A stretch of 64,000 nucleotides of DNA from Malaya genurostris (GCF_030247185.1 NC_080572.1:31914971-31978970), one strand, 5' to 3'; counted from the first letter of the stretch, positions 22,221 through 34,369 are shown. The notes: generated by a model from the letters alone, not told the origin. A program made the numbers and translations.

Positions 22221-23693
22221 TTTATAAATATAAAAAATAGTTATAGAATTCGCTCAAACTTTAGAAAAACTTTCCTAAGCCCGGAGAGCCGAATATACCA
22301 ATCGATTCAGCTCGATGAACTGAGCAATTTTTCGCCTTATTCTAGTAGTAGAAGTTTTACTCGCTTGATGATAAAGCGATGTTTCAGAGCATGGTGAAAC
22401 ACGTGATTTTTAATACTGTTTTATGCAATTATTTCTCAGCACCTAAAATACTATGCACGGTTCATTTTTGGAAACAAAAACGTTCGAACATGACATATGT
22501 ATAAGTAAACTGGAAGTATTTTCAAATTTAAAACAATTTCATATTTATATTGATTTATACTGATTGCAACAATATTTGCTGGAAGAACACAACTTCTTAC
22601 ATTCTTATACCATTCGAAGAAGTGTGTCGAGATAAGCAAATTTGTGTGTGAAAATTAGTTTCATTGATTTTTCTTGGAGATGGCTTAACTGATTTCTACA
22701 TACTTAGACTCATATGCTCCCATATAAGGTTTCTGAATTTCAGTTGGATCCGACATCCGGTTCCTACAGGATGTAATGAAATTAAAATAATTTGCTCGTA
22801 GATGGCTAAACAGATTTCGTCCATCTAATATTCAAATGAAAGGTTTTAAGGTACCATAAAACTGCTTGTTTTTTAATCAGATTCGATTTCCGGTTTAGGA
22901 AATACAAGGTGATTAGTGTGAAAATTTTACATAAATTTATCGGGTTTATCGGGTTCGCAGATTTTAAAAGTCGATGACCAAATAAATTAATTTTAGTTTT
23001 ACCGGTATTCGATTTTCGATCCTGGAAGGTACCCAAAAATTTTATGTGTAACGCATTACGATTTGTCTAAGATGGCTAAAAAATTACGAATCTAATGAAA
23101 TGGTTAGAAATTCATTAGACGAATTTAACTGACTTCGGCTACACCGATTTCCGAAAGTATCGGGAATAGAGAAGTTAAAAGAAGGCCAAAACGAATTTAA
23201 TAAAAAAAATTCAAATTAAAATGAACTTATGGTCCCATACAAAATTGGTGAATTTTATCCAATTCCGACATTTATTTTTTAAATTACAGGGTGATGAATT
23301 CTTAAAATTCAAACCACCATAGAAGATGACGATACCAAAAAGTCTTCAAAGTTGGACTCAAATCTATATCAAATTTATTCGTCATACTAATCTGAATACC
23401 GCTTCTGGAAGTACCATAAATAATGATAAAAACTTTAAAGAGGAACTCACTTCTACATCTCATGGAATACTTAATCGATTGTCATTCGTTTTAAGGTTTA
23501 ATACAATTTCTATTGTCGATTCGTCTTGCAGTTCCAAAATTACAATATGATTCAAATTTCAAACTATCATTTAAAAAGACGGTTATTAAAATAATATCAT
23601 AAAAACTAAACACATGAATAAGATTTACGCGAAAAACACATGCTGATTGATAAAAAAGGTATCATCTCACTGCTATTAAGTGAATTAAGCACG
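22221..23693 (+). repeat. Repeat family B, copy 1 (~1.5 kb)
   Basis: Begins TTTATAAATATAAAAAATAG then ATAGAATTCGCTCAAAC, and ends GGTATCATCTCACTGCTATTAAGTGAATTAAGCACG. The same start and end occur at 42641 and 44772, and the middle recurs at 49780-50455. The reverse of the end, CTTAATCCACCTAG, equals the first bases of family A, so the two families may share a terminus. No transposase or RT can be read, and short open frames inside are not conserved between copies. Confidence 0.6.
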
Positions 23694-23769
23694 TTTGTCT
23701 AGAACATAAAACGAAATCATTTTTTTTTAAATTTTCTACTTTTTTATTTATAACTTCTGATCTATCAAT

Positions 23770-24062
23770 GATTTTTATTTTTCGTTTTCTCTAACGCTAT
23801 CAAACTAATCAGAGATTATAAGATGAGAAAGAATATGAAAATTATAGAGCCATAATACTCAAGTAAAGAGAAGGTTTCCTGCAGCTAAACTTCTACCTTG
23901 TACTAGAGAAGTCGAGCTTAGGCTTCTCATCAATGCAAATCTCTGATATGTCAGAAAGTGATGTGATCCGTACCGGCCGAACTATCAATTTTCATATTTT
24001 TTCTCCTCTCATAATCTCAAGCTAGTTTGATATCGTTAAAAATAAAAAAAAACGAAAAACAA
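23770..24062. mobile_element. Fold-back MITE with ~72-bp inverted arms
   Basis: The left arm from about 23772 (TTTTTATTTTTCGTTTTCTC...CATATTC-type wording read inward) pairs with the right arm ending near 24060 (...GATATCGTTAAAAATAAAAAAAAACGAAAAAC). Shared internal blocks are TATCAAACTAATCAGAGATTATAAGATGAGAAA against TTTCTCCTCTCATAATCTCAAGCTAGTTTGATA. The ~145-bp centre is unique. No target duplication was seen with confidence. Confidence 0.6.
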
Positions 24063-26269
24063 AACACTAGTCCAGGATTTTACAGATTACAAGCAATACA
24101 TTTTTTCTAGTGCCCTCTCTTCAGGGAGAAGCCTTTCCCGAGATATTTTGGCAGGAAGAATTCGGGTTTTTGTTGAATTGCGCTGTTTTATCAAGTCAAT
24201 CATGTTTGTTCACATATAAGAATAGTTATTCTAAATGAAATGTACATATACTTATAACTTGTTGAACCGGCACGATTCAACAAAACAATGAGTTGGTTTT
24301 TTAAATTAGTTTAACACGGCTCGAAGTCTTACAAAGAGAGCAGAGTCGGCTATTTTTGTGTAAATAAACCACATCACGACTCTTAGGGAAGAGGCTTTCT
24401 AATTACCATCTAGCGAGGCTAGGGCAGCTATTGGTTCACTATTCGCCTAACCGTCCATTGATTCGTAGTTGTCGTTGTTGATGTTGCATAGTTGTAGGAC
24501 TTCTCTGTCTTGTTTTCCTGTTTTTGTACGTTTTGTTCATCAGTTGATGTTATATTGAAGAAGAGTGTTTGGCAGTTTTCAATTTGTATCTCCAAAGTAG
24601 TGACTTGTAACTTGCGTAGGATCCTTGGGGATGAATGTAGGGTCCTTGGGGATGAATGTTAGTTTTTTTTCACAAAGCTGGTCATAGTGAACGATTTTCC
24701 AAAAAAGTACTGACATGTGCTTGGATGGTTTCCAGAGGTGACCGGCGATCTAAAGGACCACTTACCGTCTTGATGAAAAGTCACCTAAGAGGGTTTCGGT
24801 TTGCGCAGACGTTAAGACACGCATACCATTCTCAATTTCGCAAAAAAAAATTCTTTCTTCTTCGAGAAAATATACTTTTGTTCTGTTGAATCTTATTAAT
24901 CTTTTCCAGATCTATGTGTATTCGCTTCTTAAACAAAATTTCGATTTTTTTAATGAACATACTTTGTAGCCAATAATAATTGATCTTGATCTCACAATCA
25001 CCACAAGCCTTTGTTCGCTGGACTGCTTCATTTCGAAATCGTCTAATCGTTAACAAAACCATATAGAGTTTTTTGTTTCAATTGCTTCTGGGACATTATA
25101 ATAAAATTTATAGTTTTCGATCAGTAAAATAATGTTTTAGTGTTTTATTTACTATTTTTCGTCTGGAATTCGAAATCGAGTTGATTTAAATAGTTTTCCA
25201 ATTCATGAAAAAGGAACTTTTTTATTCGGTACCGTTTCTGTTTTTCATTTTAAATTTTTTTTTTATTTTTGCCCAAAACACTTCCGCATACCAAAGAGCT
25301 TAAATTAGGAGCTCTTTAGTAGTGGACGCAACTAATCTCAGCTAAAAAAATAATATTACTAAGAGAAAGTCTGTAATAACAATAGAACGCTGAGATATTT
25401 GTATTCATCTGATGTGCGATTGATCATAATTAAAAATAAAGAGGAATCTCAGTGGAAAAGTTTCACGGGATCTACAATTAAACAGGCTAACAAAAATTTA
25501 TACAAAACTGAACTACTATTGACTTCATACTCCGAATAAAGCACGGCTGATCGTTTTTTGTATGTCAAGTGGAAGAGCGTTATATATTGTGTTAGACCCA
25601 CAAATAGAATCCGTCGTTGACCAATGTTTGTAACTGTTCGAAAAGTTGTTATTATTACGAACATCACATAACTATACTAATGGTAAGATGTTATGGGTAT
25701 TATCAGTGTACAACAATAAGCTTGATAATGATTTTGAGACACCTGTTTTGTGGATTTTATATCTTTTCAAGATGAGAGCTAACGGAGCGTTGCCATACTG
25801 AAACCAATTATTTCAACCGTGAATGGATGCAAGCAAAATTAAAGTTTAGCACGCTGGGGAACATATGACTTGACTCTCCACAAAATACCTCAATAGGAGG
25901 CCACATGCTTCTCAATGGATCTAATGCGGTGAATCCTGGTTAAGGAGAGGTCGAAATATATATCCACATATTTTAAAGAGTTCACTTTTTCAATGATATA
26001 ATGTCACAAATGAGGATGATGATGTATTGGTATTATTTTTGTTATAGAACGGAAAGTCATATATTTAGTTTTTAAGACATTTTCGGACTATATATTAACA
26101 CTAACACATTGATACCTTAATTGGTCTCCATCGAGTTAATAATAGCATTTATGTCATTGTTAGATAGATTTTGCAATTGTTCATATTCACATATAGATAA
26201 TTTTTTGATAGATTTTTTGAGTAAGTTTCAAGAACGCAACCACTACGCAAGAACTGTCCAAGAATATCT
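24063..26269. other. Unassigned AT-rich DNA
   Basis: No coherent coding signal. It includes the 21-bp duplication noted separately at 24618. Frames at 24656-25062 and 25449-25667 look random in composition. Confidence 0.4.
24618..24659 (+). repeat. 21-bp tandem duplication
   Basis: AGGATCCTTGGGGATGAATGT followed directly by AGGGTCCTTGGGGATGAATGT, one mismatch. Confidence 0.85.
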
Positions 26270-26880
26270 ATAAACTGGAAAGCCGGAGAACGATGCTTCA
26301 CACTTCGAAAAAACCTTGTGATTCTACATCTTAAAAGATGCAAATAAATGGAGCGTCGCCGTTTACGCAAATTCTATTGAAATAAAAAATAAACAAAATG
26401 ACTTGAACCGTGAATCAATTGATCAAAATGGCCGTCCGTAAATTGACTGAGCCACAGAAACACATATCTGCTTAGCTGGTAAGTAGTGTATATAAATTCA
26501 TACAGTCGCACCTGCTAGTCGAATGGAAATTACAGTCGTAACGGAAAATAAAATTTAGTCTGATCCAACATTAAGTCATATTAAATGGAATCTTCCGTCA
26601 TTTAACAAATTTGGTCTTAATGAATTGCATCGTATGTGGGTTTAGGTCACCTGAAAAATCCATTTTTCATGTGTTGCTTTCATAATTCAAGATGGTGATT
26701 TAGGATTTTGAAACAATTTGGAGCATTGTTGTCCGACATGTAGACGCGGATGTATTTTGTAAATTGACATCTTTTTTTATGAACATATTTGGAGCAGGAG
26801 ATTGAATAAAAAAATACTTCGCAGTTTTTTTTTATCATTCAATGTGTTTTGAAATCAAAGCTTAGCGGTAATCTAAATAT
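26270..26880 (-). repeat. Repeat family C, reversed copy, SINE-like
   Basis: The reverse complement contains TGACGGAAGATTCCATTTAAT, TGCGACTGTATGAATTTATA, TTCTGTGGCTCAGTCAATTTAC and CGGTTCAAGTC, matching 51390-51840 and the region split at 27681-28812. GTGGCTCAGTCRATTA and GGTTCANGCC-like boxes sit at a tRNA-like spacing, suggesting a pol III promoter inside the repeat. Confidence 0.5.
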
Positions 26881-26984
26881 GCACATATTCATAGAAAAAT
26901 CAAATTTATTTAAATCGATAACTTGATTGAAAAACATCATCGATGTAAAACTGAATTCGAGTGAATTATATTACCACTGAAATT

Positions 26985-27680
26985 CGTTTCAAAAGTATAT
27001 TGAAAAGTAAAGAACAGTGAAATAATTTTATATCCAATTAACTGCTTCAAATATGTGCATAGACAAGATGAAAATTTACAAAATATTTTTAGCGGTATAA
27101 AACTTAGTTATCCGATATCTATGTGTCAAATCTGATTCAAAAATATAGCATTCATATGTTGCCTTAGTACACGTTTCCATATTTTTCACATATTTTTTAT
27201 GATTTAGAGAAAAAATGGGTAATTCGAAATTTACTTCATAGAGAGAGTTTTATTAATTGTATGCTTAGTAAAATTAAGACTTCGACTCAATTGGAATGCA
27301 TTGGATATCACAAGGATTAAAGCTATTACATTTAAATTAACGCTTAATTTTACTTCAAAAGTATATTGAAAAGTAAAAAAAACTATAAAACAGTTTTATA
27401 TTCAATCTCCTGTTTAAAATATGTGCACGAAAAAAAGTCGATCTACACAATATTTATAACTGTGTAGTTTATTTGAGATCGGTTCGAAAATCTCAAACTA
27501 AACAGTACGATAAAATTATGCAAACTTACGCCTCCAAACACAATAAAAAAAATTCTATTTTACATGTGACCTTAGCTAATATACGAAGTAATTCATGAAA
27601 CCTAATTTGTGATATGATGGAAAGTTCCATTTGTAATGACTTTTTGTTGAATTAGAGCAAATTTCACTGGTCCCGCATGT
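26985..27680 (+). repeat. Repeat family C, upstream part in two direct copies
   Basis: TTCAAAAGTATATTGAAAAGTAA begins near 26989 and again near 27354. Each is followed by TTTATATYCAAT...CTG(C/T)TT(C/A)AAATATGTGCA. An inverted relative lies at about 26790-26880. The second copy runs on into the family C body, which is interrupted at 27681 by the gag retrocopy and resumes at 28828. Confidence 0.5.
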
Positions 27681-28812
27681 TTTTTTATAATAAAATTTTT
27701 ATTCTGGCCTTTTTGCGTAAAAGCTTTACGTGGCCGATTGGCTTACATTTTTGTTACTTTTTTGCTATTGGATCTCGTTGTCGCCCTTTTTCTAGGGGGA
27801 GATGAGTTTCCATTTCCATCCAACGAGGATCGGGGGTCACTTTGTCCGCGGTTTATCTCATCATCCATTGCTTCATCATCGGTGTTGTGTGTGATTACCG
27901 TTTTCTTTTCGTTTTCCTTGTTGATCGTAGTCTTGGGCTCGTTGAGAGTTACTGTAGTGTCTTCTTGTTGTCTATTGGTTGCAGTTGCTGGTTGGTTGGA
28001 GGGTAAGTTGTTAACTGCAGCTGGTGTACTTTGTTCTATAGGGGCCACTGATGATTTCGTTGAAGGGGATGCTTCATTGTTGTTGGTGGCTGTCACAGGT
28101 GTACTGAGGTTGCTTGGGGTTGGTGTGAAGGAAGCACCGTTGTCCTTTGGTGTAGTTGTCTCCTTGTCCAGTTTATCACATGGCTTACCGTAGTGAACAG
28201 CTTTTTGGCAATATTGACATGTGGCCATCTGATTGTCATAGGTAGCAAGTGGTTTGCACGGAATTCTTGTATCCTGACCGAATGTCACATAAGAATGTGT
28301 AGGGCTCTTCAAGCACAAACGTAACAAACGTACGCCATTTAGAATACCGGGGAAAAAGTTCTTCCACATTTCTTTTTCGATAGAGAGAATCTCTCCGTAT
28401 TGGGATATAGTTTTGCGAATATAAAAATCGGTGACGCTTGAGGGAAGATCATGCACACGCACTTCTATAGCACTATCTTCCATATATACGGAATTTTGTA
28501 CTTAATGTTTTCGTGCTCCACATAGTGCACATTGTTATTGTCTTTGGCGAAATGAATTGCATAAAACTCTTTATAAAACTGGATGTAAACAACATTATTT
28601 GTCTTATTGCATTGAAGTAAATGCACACGTTACACGTCAAGATGCATTTGCTCCTTAAGCAAACCTTCAAGTTCTCGTATCGGTTTGTTTGTTTGGTTCA
28701 CTCATTTCGAGGTCGTTCTATTGTTAACTACACAATACTGTACTTGGTTTCTTCCGTCCCGAACGTAAGCGGTTTTGTTATATCGACTGACTTGGATGAG
28801 ATGTGAAAGCGA
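27681..28812 (-). mobile_element. ORF1-only (gag) retroposon with 15-bp target duplication
   Basis: The 1.13-kb insert is bracketed by ACTGGTCCCGCATGT at 27666-27680 and 28813-28827. Read on the minus strand it has a ~107-nt leader, a gag-like ORF, a 3' hairpin (GGCC...CGTAAAGCTTTTACG...GGCC) and a tail GAATAAAAATTTTATTATAAAAAAA. No endonuclease or RT lies between the duplications, so the moved RNA carried ORF1 and a 3'UTR only. It sits inside repeat family C, whose other copy (51455-51600) shows the uninterrupted arrangement. Confidence 0.7.
27743..28705 (-). pseudogene. gag-like ORF1 protein (RRM-like plus CCHC knuckle), broken at the 5' end
   Basis: The likely original ATG is at 28705 (MSEPNKQTDTR...). 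The frame then breaks near 28665, has an in-frame TAA near 28627, and breaks again near 28482. From 28483 a 246-residue frame remains open: an RRM-like region (EVRVHDLPSSVTDFYIRK, GEILSIEKEMWKNFFPGI), a zinc knuckle CQYCQKAVHYGKPC (CX2CX4HX4C, about residues 89-102) and a Thr/Asn/Ser-rich tail ending in basic RKRATTRSNSKKV. Such proteins coat LINE RNA in the cytoplasm. A family of similar mosquito proteins is known to me as gag-like ORF1, clade uncertain. The long surviving 3' frame could be chance or recent insertion. Confidence 0.65.
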
Positions 28813-28827
28813 ACTGGTCCCGCATGT

Positions 28828-28990
28828 AATTTTCATTCAGTTAGCAAGTGCGACTGTATGAATTTATATGCATCATTTACCAGCCAAGCAGATGTGTGCT
28901 TCTGTGGCTCAGTCGATTAATTTTATTTCTATGAATTTGTCTTGTCATGTTATTGAATTTTCCAATCACACATGTTGTTTTTTTTTAAGA
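28828..28990 (+). repeat. Repeat family C, continuation after the gag insert
   Basis: Resumes with TGCGACTGTATGAATTTATATGC and TTCTGTGGCTCAGTCGATTAA. Compared with the copy at 51600-51665 it lacks about 60 bp that include the B-box-like segment, then matches again at TTTTATTTCNATGAATTT. Confidence 0.55.
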
Positions 28991-30296
28991 GTGTACTATT
29001 TCCAATTATAGATAATGTAACACATAATCCAATGTCTTAACAAAGGTAAACTCGAAAATAAAACCTGTTATCTGGTTTTTAAGGTAATTGATGGCTATTT
29101 GAGGATTGATTATTCCGGATGAAGCTGGTTTTAATTTTTTCCTACCAAGTCTGAACAGTAATTTCTGTTGCATTTTGTAAAAAGAACACCATCTTGTTCG
29201 GAGGAACACACGATTGTACAGTTGCATTTCGCTTAAAATAAGACAGGAGTGTTTCCACACCGAACGAGATAAAAATGTGTGATTTATAAGACCAAATTAG
29301 AGCTTTATGTTCGCTCATCAATCACACCTATAGGGTGCTACTGCAGCTTCCTCCTTCCAAACCGCTAAGGCTACTGCATCAACCGGTTCTTTACTCACAG
29401 AGCACAGATTGCTATTGTCTGCCGTGCTATCGTTTAATCCGGACGGATTTTGTAACCGCAGGTTTTCCCGCCTTGCTTGAATGGGCTCTACCGCACCCTC
29501 ATATTGTGTGATTTTCATGCCATGATCCTTTCTGGTATCTCTTGTGGCGTGATTCGAAAGAGTGTACCAGTTTCCACAACCAACCATCCACCCGCTCCGG
29601 GGTTAAGTTGGTCGAGGCGAGATTCTTCCAGTGCTGCTTTTAGGTATGGGTAAGCTGGGTAAGAACCAAGGGCCTCGTAACTATTGGGCTGAATGTGTTT
29701 TTATAGATTTTGCACGAAATATTTAACATTTTGATTTGTTTAGTCAAATTGCAGTTTTGACTGGTTTTGATAGTTTTTATTCATAATTGCAGTAAATATT
29801 ACTGCATAGAAACATTATTTTCAGATATAAATATTTTTGTGTGTTCTTATTATTGTCAAGTATACTCACCTCTCAGGAGAACACTGACTCAATTTGCTGG
29901 GTTAGGAATTCAACCTATGTCGCATGAGTAAAAGGTATCGACTATCCCATCTCGTTATATCCACGCCTTCCAAACTTATTGCTCATTTGTACTACCATAA
30001 ATTTGAACAAAGACCATACATCTTACACTAAAACATGTTTATATGTATGTAATAGTTTGGTTATTATGATTTGAGATAAACTGAATTGTTAAATTTTCCA
30101 CAAAGAAAATGTGTGCATAATATTGTTTATAAAATAACATTAAATTTGTTTTAAAATAACATCAGAATTCACAGCAGAAAATCGATAATGATACATTTTA
30201 TATGATGTCAAGCTAACAATGATGTTATGTTATAGCAGTGCATTTCAAGTTTGAGGTTATAATTCAATTTTTATGTCATATTATTGTTGGCTCAGT
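28991..30296. other. Unassigned DNA with one GC-richer block
   Basis: 29318-29690 is GC-richer. One minus-strand frame reads MVGCGNWYTLSNHATRDTRK (89 codons) and another reads ALEESRLDQLNPGAGGW upstream of it. They look like decayed untranslated or coding edge of a transposable element, but I cannot name it. The rest is AT-rich. Confidence 0.3.
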
Positions 30297-30672
30297 CCCG
30301 ATCAGATGGTAATAACAGAATTATAACAACCTGAGTAATTTATTTCAGAAATATTTTGAAACAAATTTAGAAATATTTTTGGCTGGTGAGCTGTTAAAAT
30401 AACAAAAATCATAACAAAAAAGACTCTAACGGGAACCAAATCGTAACAGATTTTGGACCGTTTGTATCACAATTATTATTGAATTTGATATAACTACAGA
30501 AGTCTGAAAGCAGAAATTTATAACAATAGTTGTAAAAAATAGACAACAAATTAAACACAGAAAAACTATATCCCAGCTCGTCGGTGTTGAACAGTCGTTC
30601 GCACCGCACGCGTATAGCTCTTGGCTCCTGGAAATTTTTTCTGGCTACCTAGAGTTTCATTGATTCAAGCTT

Positions 30673-30863
30673 CAGTCTTTTTCAAGGCTACCTGAATCAC
30701 TAACAGTCCTTTTAAAGACTAAAAATTAGTCAGCCTTTCTCAAGGCTATACAAAGAGTGATATTAGAGTGACTAAGTGATACAAAGAGTGATATTAGAGT
30801 GACTAAGTGATACAAAGAGTGATATTAGAGTGACTAAGAAATTAATCAGCCTTTTTTAAGGCT
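30673..30863 (+). repeat. 5'UTR hairpins and 31-bp tandem repeat of the Juan-like element
   Basis: Four short imperfect palindromes of type CAGYCTTTYTYAAGGCT lie at 30673-30689, 30704-30720, 30731-30747 and 30847-30863. Between the last two, a 31-bp unit starting ACAAAGAGTGATATTAGAGT is repeated three times (30750, 30781, 30812). They precede the ORF1 ATG at 30922 and may fold in the leader RNA. Confidence 0.7.
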
Positions 30864-30921
30864 AGCTATTCAAAGAACTATTATTCAAACTTCAAAATTC
30901 AAAATTCCATTCATTTCAAAA

Positions 30922-32472
30922 ATGCCTGCGTCCAACCGGAAAGGCAGCAAGCCTAAGGCTAAAAATAATTCAATACGGAATAAATCACAATCCGTTATTC
31001 AACATTTTTCTAATAACATTCACGATCTTATAGAATCTGAATGTAAAAATAAAAGACAACGGACGGATTTCCCTTCCGTTGATCCTATGCCGTCTAACAA
31101 TATTTACGAGATTCTTCCTGAATCCGATTGTAGCGACATAGAAGAAAATTCTTCAAAAATTCCCAAAATGGACGCTTGTCGTTCTGGGAAGAAACATCAA
31201 TCTATACCACCAGTGACGGTGATGATTTCCGACTTCAAAGCATTCCGTACTGAGCTTTCTACTTTTCTCCCGGAAGTAAAAGTCTCATTTCAAATCGGAC
31301 GAAGAGGAGAATGTCGAGTCTTTGTTGATGGATTGGAAGATTACGAACGTCTTATTCAATATTTTTCCGAGAAACTTCATAAATTTTATTCATATGATAA
31401 AATCAGACAGACCCTTCAAGGCTGTCTTGAAAGGCTTATCAAATGATCAAAGTATTGATGAAATTAAAAGTGAACTAAAAGAATTGCTTGGTTTTTCCCC
31501 TTTCCAGGTAATATTTATGAAAAAAGAGCGAATGGTACTTCTCAACCACGCTCTGGAATTTCCCATGAACTTTACCTAATACACTTCAATCGAAGTGATG
31601 TAATCAATTTGAAAACTTTAGAAAAAGTACGTTACATTTCCCACATTAAAATTCATTGGGAACATTATAAACGACATAATCGTATTGCAAATTTAACGCA
31701 ATGTCGTCGTTGCCAAGGCTTCGGCCTTGGAACCAAAAATTGTCATATGGATATACGGTGTTTGAATTGTGGTAAATCGCATTCGAAAGATGTTTGTCCA
31801 ATGAATGAAATCACTGATAAATTTTCATGTTCAAATTGCGATGGAAATCATAAATCCAATTATTTGAAATGTCCTGTCAGGGAAAAAATTGTAAACGCTC
31901 GTTCGATTAGACAACAAGTCAAATCAACGACCTTACATTTACAGAACATATCTGAAAATCAAAAAATCGTTACAAATGCCACGCCCAATTCTTCCAAGGC
32001 ACTTATTTCTACGAATTTAAAACAAAAAACAGGTATGTCTGCCAATTCGTCTTCTAACGAAAACAATTAATTGACAGGTAGATCGACCTCGTCATCATCT
32101 TCTTCTAATGTCACTTATGCCAGTATAACAGGTAGAAATCTACCACTTAATTCTTCTAATGTAAATAATCAAAACACAGGACCGCCTTGCAGTTCATCTT
32201 CTAACGAAAACAATTTATTAATAGGTAGATCGGCCATATCTTCTTCTAATGGCAGTCTACATACAAATATTCCTTCAATGCCATTGGCTTCTTTAAATGA
32301 AGTTGATTTAGGTGATGTAACTGAAAATAAAATGATCTACCTACAAGATCAATTTTGTCAAATGATCGTCCGAATGAATTCGACTTCATCACTTTTTGAA
32401 GCATTTCAAATCGGATGGCAATTCGCAAATAATATTATAATGAATTTAAAATTCAACAGTGATGTTAAATAA
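30922..32472 (+). pseudogene. Juan-like ORF1 (gag), frameshifted
   Basis: ATG at 30922 (MPASNRKGSKPKAKNN) begins a basic N-terminus. The RRM-like middle (PPVTVMISDFKAFRTELSTF) shifts frame near 31400 and again near 31550. Three zinc-knuckle positions follow at about 31700-31880. The first reads CRRCQGFGLGTKNC, where the expected His is Leu. The second (CLNCGKSHSKDVC) and third (CSNCDGNHKSNYLKC) are intact. An in-frame TAA at 32068-32070 precedes a Ser/Asn-rich tail that ends at 32472, overlapping the ORF2 ATG at 32462. The family protein binds LINE RNA; this copy cannot make it whole. Confidence 0.75.
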
Positions 32473-34246
32473 CTATTTGAATATTTTAAATTGGAATGCT
32501 CGATCTTTGAAATCGAGTGAAGATGAATTTTATAATTTTCTCAAAGTTCACAAAATTCATATTGCCATTGTGACAGAAACTTTTCTTAAACCAAATGTCA
32601 AATTGAAAAGTAATCCACATTATGTGGTTCATCGATTTGATAGATTTACTGGAATGGGTGGTGGAGTTGCCATTTTTGTCCAACGGCAAATTAAACATCG
32701 AATTTTACCTTCTTTCAATACTGAAGTTATTGAAAGCTTGGGAATCGTAGTTGAAACCATTCATAAGCTCAAAAACTTGCTCAGCAGTTCGAGAGTGTCC
32801 ACAATTTTAATTTGAACGTTGTGAGTCCTATTGAAAATGAAGTCTCACTGAAATATGATCATATTTTAACTCAAGTGTTATCACAAGATGACATTATTGA
32901 GACGAATTTGGATGAAATTAAATCAATTCTTAGGAAACTTAAAAACATGAAGGCTCCTGGTAATGATGGAATTTTTAATATTCTTATTAAAAATCTTCCC
33001 GATGTTGCATTGAGACTCCTGGTTAAAATTTTCAACAAGTGTTTTTCATTAGATTACTTCCCAAAAAGATGGAAAAACTCTAAAGTAATCCCTATCCTCA
33101 AACCTGATGAAAACCCAGCAGAAACATCAAGTTATCGACCTTACTTTCTTCTATCAGTAAATTTTTTGAAAAAAATATCTTGTTGAGCATGATGTCTCAT
33201 ATAAATGAGAAATTAATTTTTTTTACCAGAGCAGTTTGGATTTCGTCATGAACATTCAACTACTTATCAACTTGTAAGAGTCACGAATATGATAAAAGCA
33301 AATAAATCTTCTGGGTTATCCACTGGAGTTGCTCTTCTAGACATAGAAAATAGCATTAGACAGTGTTTGGCACAAAGGTTTAATAGCAAAAATTTCTGAT
33401 TTCCAGTTTCCTATATATTTGATCAAAACGATTCAAAATTATTCAATTGATCGTACTCTTCAGGTTAGCTATCAGAATTGTAAATCTGAATTGCTACCCG
33501 TTCGAGCCGGTGTTCCGCAGGGTTCGAGCGTAGCGCCAATCTTGTATAATATTTTCACTTCTGATCTTCCAAATCTACCCGTTGGTTGTCAGAAATCGCT
33601 ATTCTGTGACGACACAAGTCTGTTAGCCACAGGTAGAAATCGAAGAGTGATCTGCAGTCGCCTACAAAGAAGTTTAAATATTTTCAGTGATTATCTGTCA
33701 AAATGGAAAATTAAACCAAATGCAGCAAAAACGCAATTAATTATCTTTCCTCATAAGCCAAGAGCTCCTTTTCTTAAACCAAACAATAATCACATTCTCA
33801 AATTGAATGGCTTGGAATTGACATGGTCTGATCAAGCTAAATACTTAGGTTTAACGTATGACATAAAACTCACTTTCAAGGATCATATCGAAGGCATCCA
33901 GGCAAAGTGTACTAAATATATTAAATGTTTATATCCTCTCACAAACAGAAATTCGAAGCTCTGTCTAAAAAACAAATTGTTAATTTATAAACAAATTTTC
34001 AGGCCAGCCATGCTTTATGCGGTACCAATTTGGTCAAGCTGTTGTTCCACCAGGAAGAAAACGCTTCAAAGGATTCAGAATAAAATTCTGAAAATGATTC
34101 TGAAGCGTCCTCCCTGGTTTAGTACAAATGAGTTACACAGACTCACAAATATAGAACCATTAGATGTAATGTCACATAATATTATAAGCAAATTCCGACA
34201 AAAATCGATGCAATCTTCAATTGAATCGATTCGCTCTCTGTATTAG
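32462..34246 (+). pseudogene. Juan-like ORF2, endonuclease deleted, RT frameshifted
   Basis: Starts MLNNYLNILNWNARSLKS with the endonuclease Asn and Glu (NWNARS, VTETFL) and GMGGGVAIFV, then jumps near 32760 to sequence just upstream of the RT, losing the GDxN and SDH boxes. RT fingers: KNMKAPGNDGIFNILIKNLP and KVIPILKPDENPAETSSYRP. A frameshifted stretch spans 33186-33419. The palm reads AGVPQGSSVAPILYNIFTSDL with a catalytic box FCDDTS (usual FADDTS), then the thumb to the stop at 34244-34246. Not functional. Confidence 0.8.
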
Positions 34247-34366
34247 TTAGTAAGTTAGTATATGAGTTCCTTTTCCTCATTACACAATACAAGTAGGTTT
34301 AGAATTTTCCCTACACAAAAATCTCAGAATTGCGGAAGCAAATGATGTCCTCATGGTAACAACCAA

Positions 34367-34369
<3 letters not shown>

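Noticed and set aside
27738..28193. 151-codon plus-strand frame with a hydrophobic start
   Set aside because: Antisense shadow of the gag-like ORF; its Leu/Val/Ser content mirrors the Asn/Thr/Lys-rich gag tail.
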